From NCBI GenBank assembly GCA_002389465.1, contig DGOT01000059.1, positions 1 through 8,228 of the forward strand: DNA of 8,228 bases, read 5' to 3'. Position 1 is the first letter of the stretch. Every line of letters begins with the position of its first letter. Made by a program: the position numbers and the translations under genes. The notes beneath the pieces were generated by a model. It was not told the DNA's origin, searched no databases, and saw nothing but the letters and a program-made list of their open reading frames with translations. Source of the DNA: Bacteroidales bacterium UBA4459. Its GTDB lineage: Bacteria > Bacteroidota > Bacteroidia > Bacteroidales > F082. Shown here one piece after another: positions 1 through 6,551 of the stretch.

Positions 1-98
1 ATAGCCCGGTGTCCCAGGTGTACACCGTCAAACGTGCCGATAGTGACCACAGCGTTTTTTACCGGTTCAAATTCCTTGATGCAGTTCGAAATATTCAT
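1..98 (-). CDS. ribF: Bifunctional riboflavin kinase/FAD synthetase, N-terminus only (cut by window edge)
   Basis: RibF phosphorylates riboflavin to FMN and adenylylates FMN to FAD in the cytoplasm. Only the first 32 codons are inside the window, read leftward from the ATG at 98-96. The translation contains TIGTFDGVHLGH at residues 19-30, the hallmark nucleotidyltransferase loop of the FAD synthetase domain, including the HxGH signature (H27 to H30). The preceding EFEPVKNAVV stretch also resembles Bacteroidota RibF N-termini. The kinase domain should lie beyond the left edge. The gene follows asd on the same strand, and its ATG shares one base with the asd stop (TAATG), so co-transcription and translational coupling are likely. 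There is no Shine-Dalgarno sequence. The family call is firm from the motif; completeness of the gene cannot be judged. Confidence 0.93.
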   Translation of the reverse strand, partial: MNISNCIKEFEPVKNAVVTIGTFDGVHLGHRA

Positions 99-100
99 TA
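96..100 (-). other. asd stop / ribF start overlap (TAATG)
   Basis: On the minus strand the asd stop codon TAA (100-98) and the ribF start codon ATG (98-96) share one A. Upstream of this ATG there is no purine-rich ribosome binding site, only A/T-rich asd codons. A one-base overlap of this kind usually means that ribosomes ending asd re-initiate on ribF. The overlap is seen directly; the coupling is inferred. Confidence 0.8.
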
Positions 101-1087
101 ATTAACGAATTGTTTTTTGATGATATACTCAACAATCTGAACGGCGTTAGTGGCAGCACCTTTACGCAGGTTGTCGGCAACGATCCACATATTGAGGGTG
201 TTGGGTTGTGAAAAATCACGCCTCAGCCGTCCCACAAAAACGTCATCTTTTCCTTCGGCTATCAGGGGCATCGGGTACAGATTTCCTTCGGGCATATCAA
301 AAACAACAACACCCGTCATGAAGCCTAAAAGACGTTTCAGGTCGTAGAAATCAAAATCATTTTCAAATTCAACATTTACCGCTTCCGCATGTCCATTGAT
401 CACCGGAACACGTACTACCGTGGCCGTAACACGCACATCGCTTTGGAGGATTTTCTGTGTTTCGTTTACCAGTTTGAGCTCTTCGGTGGTGTATCCTTCC
501 TCTGTAAAGTCTCCGCCCTGCGGAATGACGTTCAGATCGATCTGATGAGGATAGTATTTTTCTCCTTCGCGTTTATTGCGTTCGTTCATCAGCTGATCGA
601 CGCCTCTGTTGCCGCTTCCGCTGACAGCCTGATACGTGGAAACCACTACACGTTTTACGCCGTATTTGTTGTTCAGCGGAAAAAGAACCATAACCAGCTG
701 GATCGTGGAACAGTTAGGATTGGCAATAATTTTATGCTCGGCCGTCAGAATATTTCCGTTGATCTCAGGAACGATCAGGGGGACGTTGTCGTGCATACGC
801 CATGCCGACGAATTGTCGATCACAGTAGTTCCTGCTTCCTTAAATTTAGGTGCCCATTCTAGGGATATAAGGGCTCCGGCAGAAAAAATAGCAACATCTG
901 GCTTTTGCTCTACGGCCTCTTCAAGAGAAACAATGTTGTATGCTTTCCCAGAGAATTCTATTGTTTTTCCAACCGATTTTCCAGAAGCCACAGGAATAAA
1001 TTCTGTAAGGGGAATTCGTCTTGACTCAAGCACTTTAATAATCTCCCTGCCCACAAGTCCTGTCGCACCAATTACAGCAATCTTCAT
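98..1087 (-). CDS. asd: Aspartate-semialdehyde dehydrogenase
   Basis: This cytoplasmic enzyme reduces L-aspartyl-4-phosphate with NADPH to L-aspartate-4-semialdehyde. That product is the branch point for lysine/diaminopimelate, threonine and methionine. At 329 residues it has the usual length for the bacterial family. The N-terminal Rossmann fold shows GATGLVG at residues 7-13. The catalytic cysteine lies in NPNCSTIQ (C126), with the active-site glutamine in TYQAVSG (Q153), and the RVPVINGH segment supplies the substrate-binding arginine (R226) and the acid/base histidine (H233). All key residues are present, so the enzyme should be active. The ATG at 1087-1085 begins MKIAVIGATG, the expected N-terminus, and is preceded by eight consecutive A bases rather than a Shine-Dalgarno sequence. 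It is the first gene visible in a leftward unit with ribF and is divergent from the secreted-protein gene at 1142. Confidence 0.97.
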   Translation of the reverse strand: MKIAVIGATGLVGREIIKVLESRRIPLTEFIPVASGKSVGKTIEFSGKAYNIVSLEEAVEQKPDVAIFSAGALISLEWAPKFKEAGTTVIDNSSAWRMHDNVPLIVPEINGNILTAEHKIIANPNCSTIQLVMVLFPLNNKYGVKRVVVSTYQAVSGSGNRGVDQLMNERNKREGEKYYPHQIDLNVIPQGGDFTEEGYTTEELKLVNETQKILQSDVRVTATVVRVPVINGHAEAVNVEFENDFDFYDLKRLLGFMTGVVVFDMPEGNLYPMPLIAEGKDDVFVGRLRRDFSQPNTLNMWIVADNLRKGAATNAVQIVEYIIKKQFVN

Positions 1088-1141
1088 TTTTTTTTAAATT
1101 TACCGTTAATTAATAACGTAGGGGATGCAAAATTATAAAAA
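1088..1141. promoter_or_regulatory. Divergent intergenic region between asd and the lamin-tail protein gene
   Basis: Only 54 bases separate the two divergent start codons, so their control regions must overlap. The leftward promoter candidate lies at 1135-1128. For the rightward gene only an imperfect TAAATTTA (1095-1102) resembles the -7 element, and no -33 partner is visible. The region is A/T-rich, with nine T's (1087-1095) next to the asd start. No inverted repeat suggesting an operator was seen. Confidence 0.5.
1128..1135 (-). promoter_or_regulatory. Candidate Bacteroidota -7 promoter element for asd-ribF
   Basis: Read on the minus strand these bases are TAATTTTG, an exact match to the Bacteroidota primary sigma factor consensus TAnnTTTG. 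The predicted transcription start near 1122 would leave a leader of about 35 bases before the asd ATG at 1087. The usual TTTG-like -33 element is not evident; its position would fall around 1155-1160, inside the start of the divergent gene. The placement is good but a single short motif is weak evidence. Confidence 0.42.
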
Positions 1142-3736
1142 ATGAGATACGGATTGGTTTTGCTTCTTTGGTTTCCGCTGCTTTTGCAGGCGCAGGTTTT
1201 TGACGACTTCGAAGATGGAGACTTTTCCCAGAACCCGCCGTGGACAGGTACGGACACAACATTTATCGTAAATAGCAACAAACAACTACAGTTGCAGGCG
1301 GAAGCAGCAGGAATATCATGGCTGAGCACTCCCAACACTATGATGGATGAAACCGAATGGAAGTTTTACATTAAAATGTCCTTCAGCCCGTCTTCCAACA
1401 ACAACGGACGATTTTACCTGGTGAGCGATCAGCAGGATGTAACACAAGCAGTAAACGGATATTTTTTACAGTTTGGCGAGTCGGGCAGCAATGATGTCAT
1501 TGAGTTATTCCGTCAGGACGGCGAGAGCTTTGTGTCGGTATGCCGTGGCACAGAAGGGCTGATTGCTTCATCATTTGCTATGGGAATTAAAGTGATCAGG
1601 GAGGAAGCGGGAAACTGGCGTGTGTTTGCCGACCCGGCAGGAGGAGAAAATTATACACCGCAGGGCGAAGGGACCGACAACACCTATACCTCAACATCTT
1701 TTATAGGGGTCTATTGTAAATATACCGTCAGTAACAACACTAAATTTTATTACGATAATATTTATGCAGGAAATATAATTGTTGACAATGACCCACCTGT
1801 ACTGCTTTCGGTGAATGCGGATACAGACTCTACTTTAATACTGCATTTCAATGAAGCATTGGAACCGGAAAGTGTAGGAAACATAAATAATTATACCGTT
1901 GATCTGGGAATAGAAAATCCGGTAGATGCTGTACCTGAAGAAGGTAATCCGGCGCTGGTGGCCTTACATTTTTCGGGCAAGTTTGAAAACGGACGGAAAT
2001 ATACGATTAGTGTCACCGGTGTACGTGATCTGGCAGAAAATGTCATGATGCCACAGCAGATGGAATTTACCTGGTTTGTTGCAGCATCATCTGACGTGGT
2101 GATCAACGAAATTATGGCAGATCCGTCTCCTCAGGTAGGCTTGCCAAACTATGAATATATTGAACTTTACAACCAGACGGATGCCATCGTTAATCTGGAC
2201 AACTGGGTACTGACTGTCGGGTCAGGAGAAAAAACATTTGAGTATGTGTCTATTGACCCCGGTGGATATCTCATTGTTGCTAAAGACGATGCAGAGGCGG
2301 AATTATCTATGTTCGGGCCTTTTTACGGTTTCAGCAGTTTTTCGCTGACTAATTCCGGACAATTACTCGAATTACGTAGCAACATGGGGGACTTTATTTC
2401 TGCCGTTACCTATTCGGACAACTGGTACAAGGATCCGGACAAGGAAGACGGCGGCTGGTCGTTGGAGCAGATCAATCCAGAAAACAGTTGCTCGGGCGGC
2501 GACAACTGGCAAGCATCGGAAGAGGCGAAAGGGGGCACACCCGGAACACAGAACTCGGTGTACAGTGCGCTGGTACTGTATCCTGAAGTGGACCATTTTG
2601 AGCTGTTTGCCAATAATATAGTACATCTGTATTTCAATCAGGCAATGAATTCCGAAAGCATGGAAGAAATTACAGCTTACACGGTGACCGGAAGTATTGG
2701 TAATCCTTCTGTTGTTTATGCCTACCCTGACCAGCCAGATTTTGCCGAGCTTTATTTTTCCGAGGCATTTCAGCTGGGTACTATTTATGAACTGACCATC
2801 TCTTCCACACTGAAAAATTGCCGGGGCATGCACATGCTGAACGATACCCTTATTACTTTCGGGCTGGCTGAAACGGCCGATTCCGGTGATATGGTTATTA
2901 ACGAAGTGTTGTTCAATCCGTGGACCAGTGGAGTGGATTATGTAGAGATCTATAACCGGTCACTAAAAATTATCGACCTGAGCGTACTGCAATTGGGTAC
3001 GGTAAAATACAGTCCGCCCAATCCTCCCGACACCTCATTCTACCCGATCATTCACCAGCAGACAATCCTTGTTCCCGGGGCTTATGCCCTCCTCACTTCA
3101 TCGCCGGCAACGGTAGAAAAACAGTATGCAACCTCTGATCCGAATGTGTTTATAAAAACAGATCCTTTTCCGGCATACAACAACGATGAAGGAACGGTGA
3201 TTCTGGCAACCTACGCCGGTGAGACGCAGGATTTATTTACTTATTCGGAAGATATGCATTATCCGTTGCTGAATTACGTGGACGGCGTTTCGCTGGAGCG
3301 TATAAACTCCGATTCACCCACAGAGGACCGGAACAATTGGCATTCGGCGGCCGAAAGTATCGGCTTTGGCACACCCGGTGTGCAGAACTCTCAGTTTGTG
3401 GATGCTTCTTCTGGTGAGGAAGACCCGATTACGGTGGAACCGGAGATATTTTCACCGGATAATGACGGATATAATGATGTTCTAAGTATTAAGTATAAAT
3501 TTGACCAGCCCGGTTACAATATGACAGTGAATATTTTTGATGCACACGGTCGATTGGTCAGAGAGCTGGTAAACAATGAATATTTGGGGACAACGGGGGC
3601 AGTAAACTGGGATGGCATACAGGATGATAATACGAAGGCGCCTGTGGGTATTTATGTATTTTATGTACAAATATTTGATCTAAACGGTAAGGTGAAGCAG
3701 TACAAAAAAACGGGCGTGCTGGCAGCCAGATTGTAA
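1142..3736 (+). CDS. Secreted multidomain protein: Ig-like/lamin-tail modules (two) with FlgD-like C-terminal domain
   Basis: An 864-residue exported protein of unknown role. Residues 1-17 form a Sec signal peptide (hydrophobic run LVLLLWFPLLL, likely cleavage QA|QVF). Residues about 18-212 look like a beta-sandwich of concanavalin type, starting DDFEDGDF. Two copies of one module follow: an SbsA-type Ig-like domain (about 217-312 and 478-575) then a lamin-tail domain (about 318-471 and 583-750). Both lamin-tail domains begin with VINE and end in a WSLEQIN or VSLERIN segment and a GTPGxQNS motif. Residues about 765-864 resemble the FlgD Ig-like domain (FSPDNDGYNDV, then NWDG, then PVGIYVF), often the last domain of Bacteroidota surface proteins and probably a secretion or attachment signal, perhaps for T9SS. 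Bacterial lamin-tail domains are extracellular and are thought to bind surfaces or ligands; no catalytic domain is visible. The ATG has no Shine-Dalgarno sequence. The DUF819 gene follows after 34 bases. Confidence 0.88.
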   Translation: MRYGLVLLLWFPLLLQAQVFDDFEDGDFSQNPPWTGTDTTFIVNSNKQLQLQAEAAGISWLSTPNTMMDETEWKFYIKMSFSPSSNNNGRFYLVSDQQDVTQAVNGYFLQFGESGSNDVIELFRQDGESFVSVCRGTEGLIASSFAMGIKVIREEAGNWRVFADPAGGENYTPQGEGTDNTYTSTSFIGVYCKYTVSNNTKFYYDNIYAGNIIVDNDPPVLLSVNADTDSTLILHFNEALEPESVGNINNYTVDLGIENPVDAVPEEGNPALVALHFSGKFENGRKYTISVTGVRDLAENVMMPQQMEFTWFVAASSDVVINEIMADPSPQVGLPNYEYIELYNQTDAIVNLDNWVLTVGSGEKTFEYVSIDPGGYLIVAKDDAEAELSMFGPFYGFSSFSLTNSGQLLELRSNMGDFISAVTYSDNWYKDPDKEDGGWSLEQINPENSCSGGDNWQASEEAKGGTPGTQNSVYSALVLYPEVDHFELFANNIVHLYFNQAMNSESMEEITAYTVTGSIGNPSVVYAYPDQPDFAELYFSEAFQLGTIYELTISSTLKNCRGMHMLNDTLITFGLAETADSGDMVINEVLFNPWTSGVDYVEIYNRSLKIIDLSVLQLGTVKYSPPNPPDTSFYPIIHQQTILVPGAYALLTSSPATVEKQYATSDPNVFIKTDPFPAYNNDEGTVILATYAGETQDLFTYSEDMHYPLLNYVDGVSLERINSDSPTEDRNNWHSAAESIGFGTPGVQNSQFVDASSGEEDPITVEPEIFSPDNDGYNDVLSIKYKFDQPGYNMTVNIFDAHGRLVRELVNNEYLGTTGAVNWDGIQDDNTKAPVGIYVFYVQIFDLNGKVKQYKKTGVLAARL
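1790..2554 (+). repeat. First copy of Ig-like + lamin-tail module (protein-level repeat)
   Basis: This stretch encodes residues about 217-471 of the secreted protein. Landmarks are HFNEALEPESV then NNYTVDLG in the Ig-like part, VINEIMADPSP at the start of the lamin-tail part, and WSLEQINPENS then GGTPGTQNS at its end. The same landmarks recur in the same order in the second copy. The similarity is at protein level and is not obvious in the DNA, so the duplication is old. Confidence 0.75.
2573..3391 (+). repeat. Second copy of Ig-like + lamin-tail module (protein-level repeat)
   Basis: This stretch encodes residues about 478-750. Its landmarks correspond to those of the first copy: YFNQAMNSESM then TAYTVTGSIGNP in the Ig-like part, VINEVLFNP at the lamin-tail start, and VSLERINSDSP then FGTPGVQNS at the end. 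The lamin-tail part is slightly longer than in copy one, with a proline-rich insertion (SPPNPPDTSFYP, about residues 624-635). Confidence 0.75.
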
Positions 3737-3770
3737 AAAACATATGGTTCGTTTAATCTAAAAATAGCGT

Positions 3771-5114
3771 ATGACGGGTTTTATATTGATTCTTCTAACT
3801 GTTTACATTGTTGTACCGGTATTTATCAATTACTTGGTGTATAAAAATTCATTTTTCAGGAGGCTGGGAGCAATCGTGATTGCCTATGGTATTGGTTTAC
3901 TGTTGGGAAATATAGGATTGTTTCCACAACCGGAGACAACAATGATAGAGCTGGTAAACCATAAAGAAGTGGTACTTACCGACGAGGTGGTCAGTAACTT
4001 ATACCCTGATAATCCTTTTTTGACAGCTGAACATATAAAGGTGAATAAAAAGCTGGTAGCCGACATGCACGATTACGGTATGTTAACGGATGACGATGTT
4101 CGGTATTTTAATATTTATAAGCTGCAGGATACGATGACGGGTGTCGCCATTGTATTGGCCTTTCCGCTGTTGTTGTTTTCGTTAAACGTGCGCAGGTGGT
4201 TCAAAGTAGCCGGAACAACATTTCTGTCCATGATATTGGGCCTCGTTTCGGTAATTATACCCATACTCATCGGATTCTTTCTGTTTAACAACAGTATTGA
4301 CGATGCCTGGAAAGTGGCGGGCATGATGACCGGTGTGTATTCGGGAGGAACCCCCAACCTGGCAGCTATTCAAAGAGCGTTAGGCGTCAATAACCTCACC
4401 TATATCATGACCCATACTTATGACCTGATCGTAGGCGCCGTTTTTCTTTTATTTGTCATGACCATCGCCCAAAAAGTATTTCTTAAATTTTTACGACCTT
4501 ATAAAATGCAGGGTGTTACTACCGAAATAGATCCGGCAATGATAGAAAGTGTGGGGGTGAATCCGTTTTTCTCGGTTTTGCAAAAAAAACAGTTAATGCC
4601 GTTACTTGCTGCCTTTGGTATAACGCTGATCATTGTCGGCCTGAGTGTGGGTATCGGGGAGCTGGTACCACAAGCTCACCAGACGGTCGTAATTATAATT
4701 GCGACAACAACTCTTGGCATACTGGCTTCCTTAAACGGAAGAATCAACAAAATTGAGCGAACGTTTGACTTCGGAATGTATTTTATTTTGGTCTTTAGTG
4801 TTGTGGTGGCCTCAATGGCCGACCTGCGGAATTTCGACATGTCGTACATCAATTTATTTTATTGGGTTGCCATGGTGTATGTGGGCTCGCTGGTTATTCA
4901 TGTGGCACTGGCTGCTGTATTTAAAGTGGACGCCGATAATGTGATCATTGTTTCGACAGCACTCTCATGCTCACCGCCCTTTGTTCCGGTAGTAGCCGGT
5001 GCGCTGAATAATAAGGAGATTATCCTGTCGGGAATTACCGTGGGTATTGTAGGCTATGCCATAGGCAATTACCTGGGCATTATGATAGCCGAATTACTGT
5101 TTTATTTCGGTTAG
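3771..5114 (+). CDS. DUF819-family polytopic inner membrane protein (putative transporter)
   Basis: A 447-residue integral membrane protein with about 10-12 hydrophobic segments: roughly 2-24, 31-52, 121-140, 144-172, 181-203, 211-233, 273-296, 303-322, 334-350, 360-384, 388-411 and 417-445. The DUF819 (YjcL-like) assignment rests on the glycine-rich TGVYSGGTPNLAAI motif at 187-200 and the C-terminal GIVGYAIGNYLGI signature at 425-437. The segment SCSPPFVPVVAG (399-410) takes the place of the first motif in the second half, suggesting two structurally related halves, as in antiporter-like transporters. No substrate is known for this family. Unusually, segments 2 and 3 are separated by a hydrophilic loop of about 68 residues (53-120). 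The gene starts 34 bases after the secreted-protein gene without an obvious terminator between, so it could be read from the same transcript. It is convergent with the Omp85 gene. The ATG at 3771 has no Shine-Dalgarno sequence. Confidence 0.85.
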   Translation: MTGFILILLTVYIVVPVFINYLVYKNSFFRRLGAIVIAYGIGLLLGNIGLFPQPETTMIELVNHKEVVLTDEVVSNLYPDNPFLTAEHIKVNKKLVADMHDYGMLTDDDVRYFNIYKLQDTMTGVAIVLAFPLLLFSLNVRRWFKVAGTTFLSMILGLVSVIIPILIGFFLFNNSIDDAWKVAGMMTGVYSGGTPNLAAIQRALGVNNLTYIMTHTYDLIVGAVFLLFVMTIAQKVFLKFLRPYKMQGVTTEIDPAMIESVGVNPFFSVLQKKQLMPLLAAFGITLIIVGLSVGIGELVPQAHQTVVIIIATTTLGILASLNGRINKIERTFDFGMYFILVFSVVVASMADLRNFDMSYINLFYWVAMVYVGSLVIHVALAAVFKVDADNVIIVSTALSCSPPFVPVVAGALNNKEIILSGITVGIVGYAIGNYLGIMIAELLFYFG

Positions 5115-5147
5115 TGAATAATGATTTACACTCACGAACTCAGAACT
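5115..5147. other. Convergent gap between the DUF819 and Omp85 genes
   Basis: Thirty-three bases separate two converging stop codons (TAG at 5112-5114, TAA at 5150-5148). A weak imperfect inverted repeat (AGTG...CACT, about 5113-5132) is interrupted by mismatches and lacks a convincing T-run, so I do not call a terminator. If transcription ends here, the signal is not a classical intrinsic hairpin. Confidence 0.4.
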
Positions 5148-6533
5148 TTAAAACAGCCAGTTCAGCCCGATATATAATCCGGATTTCCCGTCTTGCTCCT
5201 TCAAAGCCCTTCCATAATCAATGGCAATAATAAAGTTCTGGTTCATGGCAATACGCAATCCACCACCGTAGCCGCTGTGGAAACCATCAGAGTATGGGTT
5301 AAGATAATCTTTATTAAAATATTCGTCCTGGTCAATATCGGCCGGTATTTCAGCGTTCTCCATCATATCAATATATTGAATGGCTCTGCCCGTATCAAAA
5401 AATCCGCTGAGGGCCAGATACCAGTTCTGATTAATGAATTTAAAATATATGAATTGCCACCTTAATTCAAAGTTACCATAAACAATTCCGTCGCCTATCA
5501 ACCTGTTACGCTGTATGCCCCGGATGGTTTTTGCACCGCCAAGTCCTTCATTGTAGGCACCTTTCATCGTTGCATAATACATCAACCCTTCTGCATAATA
5601 AGGTGTATGCCCGGCCACATTTACCTGTAACCCCAATCTATAAGCAACCGAAAGTTTTTTCTTGATTAGGGTAAAATATTGACGATGGGTAAGAGCAAAT
5701 TTCATAAACCCCTGGTCCATATTAGAAGTAAACTTAGGAGCCATAGCCAAAATGGCTTCTGTCCAGATACCTTTGGTTGGAAGTGCCTCATTGTTCCGGC
5801 TGTCATAAACAAGGCCCAGCTTGAAGACAGTAAATAAGCCTCCGTTTTTTTCATTTGTTGGAATTATGTTCCAATCGTTATATTTTTGCCATAACCCGGC
5901 GGTATCCGGAAGCATATCTCCCGGGTCTTTTCCATCGTTCAAACTACTTATATTAACGGTATCCATTTTGATACTGTAAAAATCAACACCGGCCAGCCAG
6001 CGGAATTTTTCCCCGGTAATTTTACCCTGGAAATCTACTTTTGCTCTGAAAAATTTTCTGTTAGTACGATAAAACATTCTGCTAACGTATGTCGTTGTGT
6101 CTTCATCGTTTTCCCAGTTGGGATTGTAAACTGCTTCATATCCGTTAAAGCCATAAAATTTAAAAGCCTTGTCGGGCAGGTAACTTAAATCGAACGAGGT
6201 TCTGATTCCCTTGATCAGTTTGTCAGAATCGTAATAGAACCGGAAAATACCACTTCCTTTTAAAAACCAGGATCCCTCCACGTAAATGGAGTGGTCATAT
6301 TTGGGATAACGCGAACCATCGCCATAGTGGTACATATTAACCAGGGCTCCCAATTGTAACCCCAGGTCTGAGTCGTACGAAACAACGGGCAGTCCGCCGA
6401 AATTCCATCCTGTTTTAACTTTATCCTCTGTTTTGTCTTTTTTTGTTTCTGTGGTATCGCTTTGTGCCCATACACTTGAAACCAATAAAACGGCCATAGC
6501 TACGACCATCATTTTACGGTACATCTGTTTCAT
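5148..6533 (-). CDS. POTRA-less Omp85/BamA-TamA-type outer membrane beta-barrel protein
   Basis: A 461-residue protein predicted to form a beta-barrel in the outer membrane. Residues 1-23 form a signal peptide (core VVAMAVLLVSSVWA, cleavage A|QS). A short hydrophilic linker rich in K, D, E and T (about 25-40) follows, and the barrel begins directly at GWNFGGLPVVSYDSDLG. There is no room for POTRA domains, which canonical BamA and TamA have before the barrel. The surface-antigen (D15) features lie in the C-terminal half: LVYDSRNNEALPTKG (241-255), GLGGAKTIRGIQRNR (330-344) with the Omp85 loop-6 IRG core (337-339), and a final beta-strand ending in phenylalanine (F461). The aromatic residue usually after VRG is Ile340 here. 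Such short Omp85 proteins are common in Bacteroidota; their role is not settled and they need not act in barrel assembly. It is 18 bases downstream of the T9SS-cargo gene, so the two are probably one transcript. No Shine-Dalgarno sequence is present. Confidence 0.87.
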   Translation of the reverse strand: MKQMYRKMMVVAMAVLLVSSVWAQSDTTETKKDKTEDKVKTGWNFGGLPVVSYDSDLGLQLGALVNMYHYGDGSRYPKYDHSIYVEGSWFLKGSGIFRFYYDSDKLIKGIRTSFDLSYLPDKAFKFYGFNGYEAVYNPNWENDEDTTTYVSRMFYRTNRKFFRAKVDFQGKITGEKFRWLAGVDFYSIKMDTVNISSLNDGKDPGDMLPDTAGLWQKYNDWNIIPTNEKNGGLFTVFKLGLVYDSRNNEALPTKGIWTEAILAMAPKFTSNMDQGFMKFALTHRQYFTLIKKKLSVAYRLGLQVNVAGHTPYYAEGLMYYATMKGAYNEGLGGAKTIRGIQRNRLIGDGIVYGNFELRWQFIYFKFINQNWYLALSGFFDTGRAIQYIDMMENAEIPADIDQDEYFNKDYLNPYSDGFHSGYGGGLRIAMNQNFIIAIDYGRALKEQDGKSGLYIGLNWLF

Positions 6534-6551
6534 ATAAAGTGGTTTAAAAGG

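Noticed and set aside
18..27. Palindrome GGTGTACACC near the left edge
   Set aside because: It encodes the conserved GVHL of the RibF nucleotidyltransferase motif, so protein constraint explains it.
389..1097. Long plus-strand open frames opposite asd (about 157 and 153 codons)
   Set aside because: They lie wholly antisense to an unmistakable asd gene, give no recognisable protein and have no promoter or start context of their own.
2372..2833. Minus-strand open frame of 153 codons inside the lamin-tail protein gene
   Set aside because: It is antisense to a coherent multidomain coding frame, and its translation is low-complexity and resembles no family.
3368..3382. Near-perfect palindrome GCACACCCGGTGTGC
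   Set aside because: It encodes the GTPGV part of the recurrent lamin-tail end motif and is absent at DNA level from the corresponding site in the first copy, so it is most simply codon chance.
1142..3736. Nuclease role for the lamin-tail protein
   Set aside because: Lamin-tail domains often accompany extracellular nucleases or phosphoesterases, but no catalytic motif of either kind is present here.
3744..3761. Five-codon open frame (MVRLI) just before the DUF819 gene
   Set aside because: A frame this short is expected by chance in A/T-rich DNA; it has no ribosome binding site or attenuator-like structure.
4582..4589. Run of eight A's in the DUF819 gene as a possible frameshift site
   Set aside because: The reading frame continues intact through later membrane segments and the C-terminal family signature, and no alternative product is evident.
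5113..5132. Possible bidirectional terminator between the convergent genes
   Set aside because: The stem is four base pairs followed by mismatches, with no adequate T-run on either strand.
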